A stretch of 64,000 bases of DNA. Source: Actinomadura livida. GTDB lineage: Bacteria > Actinomycetota > Actinomycetes > Streptosporangiales > Streptosporangiaceae. The DNA is taken from positions 469,560 through 533,559 of the forward strand of contig NZ_BMRO01000001.1 in the NCBI RefSeq assembly GCF_014648675.1, given 5' to 3'. A model generated the notes under the pieces. It had not been told where the DNA came from and did no database searches. It saw nothing but the letters and a program-made list of their open reading frames with translations. Both the position numbers and the translations under genes were made by a program. This document shows, one piece after another, positions 8,134-16,087 of the stretch. Numbering within the stretch: position 1 is the stretch's first letter; each line of letters starts with the position of its first letter.

Positions 8134-8201
8134 CCGCCGCCCCTCTCGCCAGTCGAATCCGCGGCGAGAGAGTACTACCAAGTAAGCGCTCAGGTACAGG
8201 G

Positions 8202-8765
8202 TCAGGCGTGCAGAGCCTCGTCCGGGGGGCCGACCGACACCCGGGTGAAGCGGACGGTGAGGCCGTCGCGCTCGGGGGCGCAGCAGTACGGACCGGCCGC
8301 CGCCGGGACGCCCGCCGGGAACGGCGCCAGCCGGATCAGGTGCCACGGGTCGTCGCCGGCGCGGGCCCGGATCGTCACGGCGTCGCCGCTGCGGCTGGCC
8401 CGGAGGGTCACCTCGCGGCCCGCCCAGGGGACGGGCGCGGACGACCAGTCCGAGACGCCGTTGGTGACGACGGCGCCGAGCTGGAGTTCCCCGTCGCAGT
8501 ACTCGGCGCCCGTCTTGATCCAGGTGGCCTCGTCCACGCGGAGCAGGATGCCGGCCTGGTCGAACTGGTGGTCGTAGTCCGCGACGAAGGACACCTCGAC
8601 GGCGGCCTCGGGGCCGAGCGGCGACAGCAGCGCGTGGCCGCTGTCGCGGTCGTAGCCGTAGGCGGTCGTCCGCCAGAAGTCGCTGCCCTTGGCGGCGGTG
8701 ACGAGGAGGTCGGATCCGTCGCGGTCGGCGGCGGGGGGCGGGTTGAGCCAGTCGCCTGTGATCAT
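8202..8765 (-). CDS. DUF1349 domain protein (concanavalin A-like fold)
   Basis: A 187-residue cytoplasmic protein matching DUF1349: TTAYGYDRDSGHALL, FVADYDHQFDQAGILLRVD, WIKTGAEYCDG and GVSDWSSAPV are the recurrent blocks of this beta-sandwich family. Members are sometimes annotated as regulation-of-enolase-like proteins; no activity can be inferred. It is the upstream gene of a possible two-gene unit with the esterase at 7162-8133. Confidence 0.8.
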   Translation of the reverse strand: MITGDWLNPPPAADRDGSDLLVTAAKGSDFWRTTAYGYDRDSGHALLSPLGPEAAVEVSFVADYDHQFDQAGILLRVDEATWIKTGAEYCDGELQLGAVVTNGVSDWSSAPVPWAGREVTLRASRSGDAVTIRARAGDDPWHLIRLAPFPAGVPAAAGPYCCAPERDGLTVRFTRVSVGPPDEALHA

Positions 8766-8782
8766 GGCTGGAATCTACGGGA

Positions 8783-8824
8783 GGGGGTGGGGCTGGCTCC
8801 ACCCCCCTTTCGGGGCTTTCCCCC
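8783..8824. repeat. GC-rich hairpin repeats in a divergent intergenic region
   Basis: Arms GGGGGTGG (8783-8790) and CCACCCCC (8799-8806) form a perfect stem, extended inward by G-C and G-U pairs, followed by a second small hairpin of the GGGG-CTTT-CCCC type. The composition resembles palindromic repeat elements scattered through actinomycete genomes. It lies in the 151-base gap between the DUF1349 and PAP2 genes. Confidence 0.45.
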
Positions 8825-8916
8825 CGCCGATCGGGTGGCTGGGGCCAGTGCCCGGAAGGTGTCGTACCCGAAGGATGTTATTGGCGGGAACGACGGGTGA
8901 TCGGGGAGGACGAGCG

Positions 8917-9813
8917 GTGGCGATCGGCGGGTTGAGCGTTTCCATCAACCGGGGCGTGCGGTACGGATTGCGGCCGCTGGCCACCGAGATGGGGCTGCTG
9001 GCGGTCCTCTTCGCGTTCTACAAGTGGGGGCGGACGCTTTTCGACCACGGCCCCGCCGAGGCGATGGCGAACGCGGCGCGGCTGTGGGAGTTCCAGGCGG
9101 CCTGGCTGCCGAGCGAGGTGGAATTGCAGCAGTGGGCGCTGGGATGGGAGCACACCGCGTTCCTGGCGAACGTCTATTACGTGGGCATGCACTTTCCCGG
9201 AACGGCACTGCTATTGGTCTGGCTTTATGTGCGGCACCGGTCGTCCTATACCAGGGTGAGGAACGAGCTGGTGGTGCTGACCGGCGCGGGGCTGGTCGTG
9301 CACGTGCTGTTCCCGCTGGCGCCGCCGCGGCTGGCCGGCATCGGCGCCGTGGACACGATGATGACCGTCGGCCCGTCCGCGTATCCGGCGGCGACGGACG
9401 GGATCGCCAACCAGTACGCGGCGATGCCGTCGCTGCACGTCGGGTGGGCGCTCCTCGTCGCGGTCGCGGTGGTGCGGGCGTCGCGGAGCCGGTGGCGGTG
9501 GGTCGTCGCGATGCACGCGCCGGTCACGGTGCTCGTGGTGGTCGTGACGGCCAACCACTACTGGACGGACGGCCTCGTCGCGGGCGTCCTGCTTGCGGGT
9601 GCGATGGCGGCGGTCACGGCCGCCGAGCGGGTGCGGCGCGGCGAGGCACCGCGCGCGGCACGGGCGGCGGGGGCGGCCCGGCCGGCGGGAACGGCGGGGC
9701 TCGTTCCGGCCGCCGGGGACGGGTGCGCCGACCGCCTCCGCGGAGCCGCCGCGGGCCGCGGGGACCGCCTCGGCGCGGAGGCCCCCGCTCGCGATGATCT
9801 TGTGACGGTCTGA
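8917..9813 (+). CDS. PAP2-superfamily membrane phosphatase (PAP2_3 / inositol-phosphoceramide-synthase-like)
   Basis: A 298-residue polytopic membrane protein. The PAP2 phosphatase signature is visible as PSLHVGWALL and NHYWTDGLVAGVLL, with catalytic His residues in both. The N-terminal KWGRTLFDHG and YVGMHFPGTALLLVW helices match the PAP2_3 branch common in actinomycetes. The GTG start at 8917 is chosen for the strong GGGGAGG at 8903-8909. The last 60 residues are a low-complexity Ala/Gly/Arg tail. It probably dephosphorylates or transfers lipid phosphates at the membrane; the substrate is unknown. Confidence 0.85.
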   Translation: MAIGGLSVSINRGVRYGLRPLATEMGLLAVLFAFYKWGRTLFDHGPAEAMANAARLWEFQAAWLPSEVELQQWALGWEHTAFLANVYYVGMHFPGTALLLVWLYVRHRSSYTRVRNELVVLTGAGLVVHVLFPLAPPRLAGIGAVDTMMTVGPSAYPAATDGIANQYAAMPSLHVGWALLVAVAVVRASRSRWRWVVAMHAPVTVLVVVVTANHYWTDGLVAGVLLAGAMAAVTAAERVRRGEAPRAARAAGAARPAGTAGLVPAAGDGCADRLRGAAAGRGDRLGAEAPARDDLVTV

Positions 9814-9815
9814 GG

Positions 9816-9837
9816 GACCGTCCAAATTTGGACGGTC
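9816..9837. terminator. Perfect 22-bp palindrome just after the PAP2 stop
   Basis: GACCGTCC and GGACGGTC flank AAATTT, forming a perfect dyad two bases past the TGA. As RNA it is an 8-bp hairpin with a six-base loop and no T-tract, a plausible actinobacterial terminator. Because it also lies about 40 bp upstream of the inferred metY leader promoter, a protein-binding site is the alternative. Confidence 0.5.
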
Positions 9838-9888
9838 TGTGATGCACATTACCCACAAACAGGGCCGTGACCAGGATAAACTGCGTCA

Positions 9889-9966
9889 ATGACTTTGCTT
9901 GTGGCCCGCCGTCACGTTGACTACGGGCGCGTCACCAGCACCAGCTGTTGCCGCGCGATCTCCTGA
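9889..9966 (+). CDS. Cysteine-rich leader peptide upstream of metY-metX
   Basis: A 25-codon ORF starting ATGACTTTGCTT and ending TGA at 9964-9966. Near its end it encodes TSTSCCRAI, with adjacent Cys codons TGT TGC at 9946-9951. A -10-like TAAACT at 9877-9882 places the transcription start at or next to the A of the ATG, so the ORF should be translated from a leaderless mRNA. Short leaderless uORFs with Cys runs ahead of sulfur-metabolism genes are known from mycobacteria and other actinobacteria, where ribosome stalling at Cys codons couples cysteine supply to downstream translation. The metY start is 154 bases further on, separated by very GC-rich DNA able to fold. This gap holds no other gene. 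Confidence 0.75.
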   Translation: MTLLVARRHVDYGRVTSTSCCRAIS

Positions 9967-10120
9967 CGCCGCCCGCCGCGGCGCCCGCCGGCGACCCGGC
10001 CGCGTCCGCGCACGGCGACGTCCCTCCCGGCCCCGCCCCCCGCGCCCGCCGCATCCCCGCACGAGCACGCCGGTCCCGCACGATCCCGCCCAGCCCGGCC
10101 CGTACAGCCCGAGGAGACCC

Positions 10121-11449
10121 ATGAGTGAGCACGCCGAGAACGCCCCCTCCGCCGAGTCCGGCTGGTCGTTCGAGACCAGGCAGGTGCACGCCGGCACCCA
10201 GCCCGACCCGGCCACCGGGGCGCGGGCCGTGCCGATCTACCAGACGACCTCCTTCGTCTTCCGCGACACCGAGCACGCCTCGAACCTGTTCTCGCTCGCC
10301 GAGGCCGGCAACATCTACACCCGCATCATGAACCCGACCCAGGACGCCTTCGAGCAGCGCGTCGCCGCGCTGGAGGGCGGGGTCGGCGCCCTCGCGGTCT
10401 CCTCGGGGCAGGCCGCGGAGTCGATGGCGATCTGGAACCTGGCGCGCGCCGGCGACCACATCGTCTCCGCCTCCACGATCTACGGCGGGACGCACAACCT
10501 GTTCCGGCACACGCTGCCGAAGTTCGGCATCGAGGTCTCCCTCGTGGAGGACCCCGACGACCTCGACGCCTGGCGGGCGGCGATCCGGCCGAACACCAAG
10601 GCGGTGTTCGCCGAGAGCATCGGCAACCCGCGCGGCAACGTCCTGGACATCCGCGGCGTCGCCGACGTCGCGCACGAGGCGGGCGTCCCGCTGATCATCG
10701 ACAACACGGTCGCGACCCCGTACCTGGTGCGCCCGCTGGAGCACGGCGCCGACATCGTGGTGCACTCGGCGACCAAGTTCCTCGGCGGGCACGGCACCAC
10801 CATCGCGGGCATCGTGGTCGACGGCGGCACGTTCGACTTCGGCGCGCACCCCGAGCGGTTCCCCGACTTCAACGAGCCCGACCCGAGCTACAACGGCCTG
10901 CGCTACTGGCCGGCGCTGGGCCCCGGCGCCTACGGCATCAAGATGCGGGTGCAGCTGCTGCGCGACCTCGGCCCCGCCATCTCCCCGCACTCGGCGTTCC
11001 TGCTGCTGCAGGGCGTGGAGACGCTCAGCCTGCGGATGGAGCGCCACTCGTCCAACGCGAAGGAGCTGGCCGAGTGGCTGGAGCGGCACGACGACGTGTC
11101 GGCCGTCCACTACCCGGGGCTGCAGTCCAGCCCGTGGCATGAGGCCGCCCAGCGCTACCTGCCGCAGGGCACGGGCGCCATGGTGAGCTTCGAGCTGCCC
11201 GGCGGCATCGAGGCGGGACGTCGCTTCGTGGAGGGCGTCCAGCTGTTCAGCCACCTCGCCAACATCGGCGACGTGCGCAGCCTGATCATCCACCCGGCGT
11301 CCACCACGCACAGCCAGCTGACGCCCGAGGAGCACGCCGCGGCCGGCGTCACCCCCGGGCTGGTGCGGCTCTCGGTCGGCATCGAGAACGTCAGCGACCT
11401 GAAGGCCGACCTGGAGGCCGGGTTCCGCGCGGCGAAGGGCGCGCTCTGA
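10121..11449 (+). CDS. metY: O-acetylhomoserine sulfhydrylase (PLP-dependent)
   Basis: A 442-residue Cys/Met-metabolism PLP enzyme of the O-acetylhomoserine aminocarboxypropyltransferase type, making homocysteine from O-acetylhomoserine and sulfide. The PLP lysine lies in SATKFLGGHG; PIYQTTSFVF, YTRIMNPTQD and the C-terminal HPASTTHSQLTPEE are family hallmarks. GAGGAG precedes the ATG by seven bases. It is followed directly by metX, which supplies its substrate. Expression is probably controlled by the Cys-codon leader peptide at 9889-9966. Confidence 0.95.
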   Translation: MSEHAENAPSAESGWSFETRQVHAGTQPDPATGARAVPIYQTTSFVFRDTEHASNLFSLAEAGNIYTRIMNPTQDAFEQRVAALEGGVGALAVSSGQAAESMAIWNLARAGDHIVSASTIYGGTHNLFRHTLPKFGIEVSLVEDPDDLDAWRAAIRPNTKAVFAESIGNPRGNVLDIRGVADVAHEAGVPLIIDNTVATPYLVRPLEHGADIVVHSATKFLGGHGTTIAGIVVDGGTFDFGAHPERFPDFNEPDPSYNGLRYWPALGPGAYGIKMRVQLLRDLGPAISPHSAFLLLQGVETLSLRMERHSSNAKELAEWLERHDDVSAVHYPGLQSSPWHEAAQRYLPQGTGAMVSFELPGGIEAGRRFVEGVQLFSHLANIGDVRSLIIHPASTTHSQLTPEEHAAAGVTPGLVRLSVGIENVSDLKADLEAGFRAAKGAL

Positions 11450-11535
11450 CCGCCGATCCCGAGACCGCGCCGATCTCCCTCCCGCCGGTCTCCGGGGCCT
11501 GGCGGGAGGGGGATCCGACCGGCCGGCGGCGCTGG

Positions 11536-12600
11536 GTGACGCTCGACCGGCCGCTTCCGCTGGAGATCGGCGGTGTCCTGCCCGGGGTCCGGCTCGCTTA
11601 CGAGACGTGGGGGCGGCTCGCCCCCGACGCATCCAACGCCGTGCTGGTGCTGCACGCGCTGACCGGGGACAGCCACGTCGCCGGTCCCGCCGAGCCGGGG
11701 CACCCCACGCCCGGATGGTGGGACGGGCTGGTCGGGCCGGGACGCCCCCTGGACACCGACCGCTGGTTCGTCGTCGTCCCCAACGTGCTCGGCGGCTGCC
11801 AGGGCAGTACCGGGCCGTCCTCGCCCCGGCCGGACGGAAGGCCCTGGGGAGGGGCGTTCCCCTTCCTGACGCAGCGCGACATGGTGACCGCCGAGGCGCA
11901 GCTCGCCGACGCGCTGGGAATCGAGCGGTGGGCGCTGGTGACCGGCGGGTCGATGGGCGGGATGCGGGCGCTGGAGTGGGCGGTGTCGTATCCGGAGCGG
12001 GTCGGGGCGCTGCTGCTGCTCGCCACCGCGGCCGCGGCGAGCGCAGAGCAGATCGCCATGGCCGCGGTGCAGCTGCACGCGATCCGCGCCGACCCGGGCT
12101 GGCGCGGCGGCGACTACCACGGCGCCGCGCCGGGGCACGGGCCGCACGCCGGGCTGGGCACCGCCCGCCGGCTCGCGCACATCACCTACCGCAGCGAGCC
12201 GGAGCTGCAGGCCCGCTTCGGCCGCCGCGCGCAGGACGGCGAGGACCCCCTGCGGTCCGGCCGCTACCAGGTGGAGTCCTACCTCGACCACCACGCCGAC
12301 AAGCTGGTGCGGCGCTTCGACGCGGGCAGCTACGTGGTGCTCACCGAGGCGATGAACGGCCACGACGCCGGCCGCGGCCGGGGCGGCACGGCCGCGGCGC
12401 TGCGCCGGGTGACGGCCCGGACGCTGGTGGCCGGCGTCGACTCCGACCGGCTCTACCCGCTGGCGCAGCAGGCCGAGCTGGCCGCCGGGATCCCGGGCGC
12501 CGACCGCCTGCGGGTGATCGAGTCTCCCAGCGGCCACGACGGATTCCTCACCGAGCCCGCCCAGGTCGGCGCGCTCGTGCGGGGACTGCTCGACGGCTGA
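11536..12600 (+). CDS. metX: Homoserine O-acetyltransferase
   Basis: The MetX alpha/beta hydrolase-fold transferase acetylates homoserine with acetyl-CoA. The catalytic Ser is in GGSMGGMRALEW, the His in ESPSGHDGFL and the Asp in GVDSDRLYPL; VLHALTGDSH is the usual oxyanion region. The listed GTG at 11536 gives 354 residues and is the conventional start. However, the same frame continues upstream without a stop to a CTG overlapping the metY stop (CTGA, 11446-11449), and that stretch (including SGAWREGDPTGRRRW) resembles the N-terminus of actinobacterial MetX proteins. The true start may therefore be at 11446. It is co-transcribed with metY. Confidence 0.93.
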   Translation: MTLDRPLPLEIGGVLPGVRLAYETWGRLAPDASNAVLVLHALTGDSHVAGPAEPGHPTPGWWDGLVGPGRPLDTDRWFVVVPNVLGGCQGSTGPSSPRPDGRPWGGAFPFLTQRDMVTAEAQLADALGIERWALVTGGSMGGMRALEWAVSYPERVGALLLLATAAAASAEQIAMAAVQLHAIRADPGWRGGDYHGAAPGHGPHAGLGTARRLAHITYRSEPELQARFGRRAQDGEDPLRSGRYQVESYLDHHADKLVRRFDAGSYVVLTEAMNGHDAGRGRGGTAAALRRVTARTLVAGVDSDRLYPLAQQAELAAGIPGADRLRVIESPSGHDGFLTEPAQVGALVRGLLDG

Positions 12601-12651
12601 GGCCGCCGCCCCCGGGTACGGCGGCGCCGGCGGTACGGCAGAGTTGGGGCC

Positions 12652-13413
12652 ATGTTGCCGACGCACACGAGTTCCGAGGTTCCGGACGTCCCGGTGGCGG
12701 TGCTGCCGGTCGGGAGCCACGAGCAGCACGGCCCCTTCCTGCCGCTCGCGACCGACACGGTGATCGCGTGCACGGTCGCGCGGGAGATCGCCGCGGCGCA
12801 CCCGGTGCGGCTGCTCCCGCCCGTGACGATCTCCTGCTCGCACGAGCACGCGGCCTGGCCGGGGACGGTGAGCATCTCGGCGGCGACCCTGCACGCCGTG
12901 GTCCGCGACGTGGCCGCGTCGCTGCGCCGGTCGGGGGTGCCGAAGCTGGTCCTGGTGAACGGGCACGGCGGCAACTACGTGCTGGGCAACGTCGTCCAGG
13001 AGGCGCACGGCGACATGGCGCTGTTCCCCGGCCCGGACGAGTGGGCCGAGGCGCGCGCCGCGGCGGGTGTCGAGACCTCCAACGACGACGACATGCACGC
13101 CGGCGAGCTGGAGACCTCGATCCTTCTGCACGCCCACCCGGAACTCGTCCGCGACGGGTACCGGACCGCCGACCACCTGGCCGGAGACCGGCGGCACCTG
13201 CTGACGGCGGGGATGGCCGCCTACACCGCGTCGGGCGTCATCGGGCGGCCGTCACTGGCCGACGCCGGCAAGGGCCGGGACGCGCTGCGGAGCCTGGTCG
13301 CGGCCTTCGGGGACTGCCTCGCGGCGCTTCAGCAGCAGGGCGGCGGCGCCCGGCAGGCACGCGACGAACGTGAGCACCCCGTACACGACGGAGACGGTCA
13401 GTCCCTGCGCTGA
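12652..13413 (+). CDS. Creatininase-family amidohydrolase (possible formamidopyrimidine deformylase)
   Basis: A 253-residue creatininase-fold protein with the full metal-binding set: VGSHEQHGPFLPLATDT (Glu, His, Asp), NGHGGN and DMHAGELETS (His and Glu). The family includes creatininase, MftE of mycofactocin maturation and the archaeal ArfB enzyme, which deformylates the GTP-derived intermediate FAPy. Here it faces a cluster led by a GTP cyclohydrolase II homologue with an altered active site, so an ArfB-like deformylation is a reasonable inference but not shown. Its last 162 bases overlap the 3' end of the convergent membrane-protein gene. MftA/B/C homologues are absent, which argues against MftE. 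Confidence 0.85.
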   Translation: MLPTHTSSEVPDVPVAVLPVGSHEQHGPFLPLATDTVIACTVAREIAAAHPVRLLPPVTISCSHEHAAWPGTVSISAATLHAVVRDVAASLRRSGVPKLVLVNGHGGNYVLGNVVQEAHGDMALFPGPDEWAEARAAAGVETSNDDDMHAGELETSILLHAHPELVRDGYRTADHLAGDRRHLLTAGMAAYTASGVIGRPSLADAGKGRDALRSLVAAFGDCLAALQQQGGGARQARDEREHPVHDGDGQSLR

Positions 13414-14208
13414 CCCGAGCCCGGCGGCGCCGAACGCGACGGCGAGGACGGCCTCGCGCGGCCCCCAGCCGCCGACGTTCACCGGCAGCACCATCACGAG
13501 CAGCGCCAGCAGGAGCAGCGGCACCAGGGTGGCGAGCGGCGCAGTGGAGCCGGCGAGGCGGGCGGCGACGACGAACAGCGCCAGGTGCCCGGCCAGGGCC
13601 GTCACGGACAGGACCACGATGGCGGGCCAGATGTCCAGGACGGCGCGCGTGTCGGCGAACATGGCCGCCACCGCCCCCCGGTGCCCGGTGCGGTTGCGGC
13701 GGCGGGCCACGACGAGCAGCAGGCTCAGGACGACCGCGGTCACGACCAGGGCGGGCGTCATGGCCGGGGCCATCGCCGACAGCACGGCCGGCTGGGTGAA
13801 CAGGACGACGAGGCCCACGAGCACTGGGACGACCTGTCCCGTGACCCGTTCGAGGAACACCGCACGCACCCCGCGGCCGACGTCACCGGACCGGTGGCCG
13901 TGGCTCACCGCGCGGTGGACGTCCCCGAGCACACCGGCGGGCAGCACCGCGTTGAGGAACTGGGCCTTGTAGTAGTCCGGCACGGCCCCCGCCATGGTCA
14001 GGGGCAGGCCCAGGCGCCGGGCGACCAGGCACCATCTGGCCGCGCTGAGCACGGTCGTCAGCAGCCCGATGGCGAGCGCGATGACGATGGCGCCCGCGTC
14101 GATGGCCTTGAGCGCGTCGACGAACGCGTCGGTGCTGTGCCACCACAGGAGTGCGGCGAGGATGCCCAGCCCGATGAGCAGGCGCAGCCGGGGCCAGAGC
14201 TTCTTCAC
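13252..14208 (-). CDS. Flippase-like membrane protein (UPF0104/LPG-synthase TM family)
   Basis: A 318-residue integral membrane protein with about eight helices, of the AglD/MprF-type flippase-like family (lysylphosphatidylglycerol synthase TM region without the synthetase domain). DYYKAQFLNAVLPAGVLGDV and LPVNVGGWGPREAVLAVAFG are the two characteristic blocks. Proteins of this family move or modify lipid-linked molecules across membranes. It is the last gene of the overlapping minus-strand set; its GTG start overlaps the methyltransferase stop (GTGA). Its role here is inferred as handling a lipid-linked product made by the upstream enzymes. Confidence 0.85.
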   Translation of the reverse strand: MKKLWPRLRLLIGLGILAALLWWHSTDAFVDALKAIDAGAIVIALAIGLLTTVLSAARWCLVARRLGLPLTMAGAVPDYYKAQFLNAVLPAGVLGDVHRAVSHGHRSGDVGRGVRAVFLERVTGQVVPVLVGLVVLFTQPAVLSAMAPAMTPALVVTAVVLSLLLVVARRRNRTGHRGAVAAMFADTRAVLDIWPAIVVLSVTALAGHLALFVVAARLAGSTAPLATLVPLLLLALLVMVLPVNVGGWGPREAVLAVAFGAAGLGSAQGLTVSVVYGVLTFVACLPGAAALLLKRREAVPEGRDQAPQRVPALAGVGQ

Positions 14209-15014
14209 GGTGTACCCCCGGGTAGGGCGAGCAGGTCGACGTGGTGGACCTCGGCGGTGAGCCCGCCCGCCGCGCACTCGGCGAGCCGCCGGCGCAGGTA
14301 GTCGTCCGCGGCCGGTCCGAGCTCGGGACGCTGCTCGACGGCGGCGCCGACCCAGCCGCGCAGCCACTCGGCGGTCAGCGCGGCCTGCCCGGGGCCGAGC
14401 CGCCACGGGCTCGGGCGCGTCCGCACGGACGCACCGCGCCGCCCGAACGCCTCGGTGGCGGCGGTGACGGCGTCTGGTCCGAGGAGGCCGTCGCGGCGCT
14501 GGTGGGCGTCGAACGCGGCGGCGATCTCGCCGTCGAGCGGGTCGGGCGGGTTCAGCCGGACCCGCCCCACGACCGACAGGGTCAGCAGCGCCGGGCAGCC
14601 CACGGCGGCGGCGACGGACTCGATCTCGGCGGCGGTCAGCACGTCCAGCAGCGCCGACGCGGTGACGAGCGACGCGCCGACGAGGTCGGACGCGCGCAGC
14701 GACCCGAGGTCGCCCTTGCGGGTCTCGATCGTCGCGGGCAGCCCGTCGGCGGTGACGTAGGCGTTCTCGCGGGCCAGGTCGAGCAGCGCGGGGTCGTGGT
14801 CCTGCAGGATCCAGTGCTGCGGGCCGCGCAGCCGTCCCGAGAGCCAGCGGCCCAGGGAGCCGGTGCCGCAGCCGAGGTCCCAGATGACCAGCGGCTCGCC
14901 CGGCGGGAGCGCGTCGCGGAGCGGGTCCAGCAGCTCGGAGGCGCGGGCGACGGCGTCCGCGCCCTCCCGCAGCGTCAGCCAGGAGGGATCGAAGCTCACC
15001 GTTTCCTCCTTCAC
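14205..15014 (-). CDS. Class I SAM-dependent methyltransferase
   Basis: A 269-residue Rossmann-fold methyltransferase. Motif I is VIWDLGCGTGSLGRW at about residues 44-58, followed by QDHDPALLDLA (motif II acidic) and a motif IV region ASLVTASALLDVL. It starts at a GTG inside a GTGA overlap with the glycosyltransferase stop and ends in a GTGA overlap with the flippase-like gene, implying coupled translation. Target atom and substrate are unknown; context suggests the product of the GT4/cyclohydrolase pathway. Confidence 0.88.
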   Translation of the reverse strand: MKEETVSFDPSWLTLREGADAVARASELLDPLRDALPPGEPLVIWDLGCGTGSLGRWLSGRLRGPQHWILQDHDPALLDLARENAYVTADGLPATIETRKGDLGSLRASDLVGASLVTASALLDVLTAAEIESVAAAVGCPALLTLSVVGRVRLNPPDPLDGEIAAAFDAHQRRDGLLGPDAVTAATEAFGRRGASVRTRPSPWRLGPGQAALTAEWLRGWVGAAVEQRPELGPAADDYLRRRLAECAAGGLTAEVHHVDLLALPGGTP

Positions 15015-16087
15015 CGCGCCTCCCTGCGCAGGCGGGACAGGACGACGGCCATGCGGCGGGCGGTGTCGTCCCAGCCCGGGAGCATGCCGCGGCGCAGCCG
15101 GGCGGCGGCGCGCAGCCGGCCCCGCAGCTCCGGCGTCACCAGCCACCGGCGCAGCGACGCGGCCAGCGCGCCCGGATCGTCCGGCGGCACGAGCAGGCCC
15201 GGGACGGCCCCCGTGGGGTCCCAGCCGAGCGTGTCGGGCACGCCGTCGACCGCCGTCGCGATGACCGGGATGCCCCGCGCGAGCGCCTCGCTCACGACCA
15301 TCCCGTACGTCTCCGCGCGGGACGCGAGGATGACGAGGTCGGCCCCGGCGTAGGCGTCGTCGAGCCGCTTGCCGGTCAGCGGCCCCTCCAGGTGGACGCG
15401 GTCGCCGAGGCCGCGCCGGGCGATCAGCCGGTGCAGCCGCGTCACGTACTCGGGGTCGCGGCGCAGCGGCCCGACGATCTCGCACTGCCACGGCAGGTGC
15501 CCGAGGGTGGCGAGGGCCTCCACGAGGACGTCGTGGCCCTTGCGCGGCGTCACCGAGGCCACCGACAGCAGGCGGGTCGTCCCGTCGGTGCCGGACGCGA
15601 GCGAGGCCGGGTCGGTCCCGGGCGTCACGGCGTGCACGCGGGACGCCTCCAGGCCGTGGTGGGCGGTGAGGTGCTCCTTCGCCCACGGGCTGGTCGCCAC
15701 CACGGCCCCGGCCGCCTCCAGCACCTCGCGCTCGCCCGCGTCGAGGTCGGCCTGGCCGGGTTCGTCCGCCAGCGGGAGGTGGACGAGGACGGCCAGCCGC
15801 AGCCGGGCCGCCTCCGGCACCACGATGCCGGGGACGCCGCACGCGACGAGGCCGTCCATCAGGACGACGCTCCCGTCGGGCAGGCCGCCGAGCGACCGGG
15901 CGAGACCGTCCCGCGCGGCCGCGTCGGGGCGCGGCCACGCCCCGGGCATCGCCAGCTCCCGGACCGTGCGCCCCGACGCGGCCAGCGCGTCGCTCAGCCG
16001 CCGGTCGTAGCGGTTGCCGCCGCTCGGCACGTCCGGGTCGTCGATGTCGCCCGGGACGACGAAGCAGATCTCCTGCGATGCGCTCAT
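15011..16087 (-). CDS. Glycosyltransferase family 4
   Basis: A 358-residue GT-B fold enzyme. The N-terminal domain begins [20 protein letters not shown], with the Gly-rich acceptor loop. The C-terminal domain has the donor-binding [40 protein letters not shown] (E-x7-E motif) and [14 protein letters not shown]. These are hallmarks of retaining GT4 enzymes using nucleotide or lipid-phosphate sugars. It starts in an ATGA overlap with the PTPS-like gene and ends in a GTGA overlap with the methyltransferase gene, so it belongs to the same pathway. Confidence 0.9.
   Translation of the reverse strand: MSASQEICFVVPGDIDDPDVPSGGNRYDRRLSDALAASGRTVRELAMPGAWPRPDAAARDGLARSLGGLPDGSVVLMDGLVACGVPGIVVPEAARLRLAVLVHLPLADEPGQADLDAGEREVLEAAGAVVATSPWAKEHLTAHHGLEASRVHAVTPGTDPASLASGTDGTTRLLSVASVTPRKGHDVLVEALATLGHLPWQCEIVGPLRRDPEYVTRLHRLIARRGLGDRVHLEGPLTGKRLDDAYAGADLVILASRAETYGMVVSEALARGIPVIATAVDGVPDTLGWDPTGAVPGLLVPPDDPGALAASLRRWLVTPELRGRLRAAARLRRGMLPGWDDTARRMAVVLSRLRREAR

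Noticed and set aside
8134..8201. Operator TACT-N4-AGTA upstream of the esterase gene
   Set aside because: Four-base arms are too short to support a site without further copies.
9967..10120. SAM riboswitch ahead of metY
   Set aside because: I could not find the conserved core of a known SAM-sensing riboswitch in this stretch. The Cys-Cys leader ORF explains the long 5' region better.
12652..13413. MftE of a mycofactocin cluster
   Set aside because: The creatininase fold fits, but no MftA, MftB or MftC gene or other mycofactocin gene is nearby.
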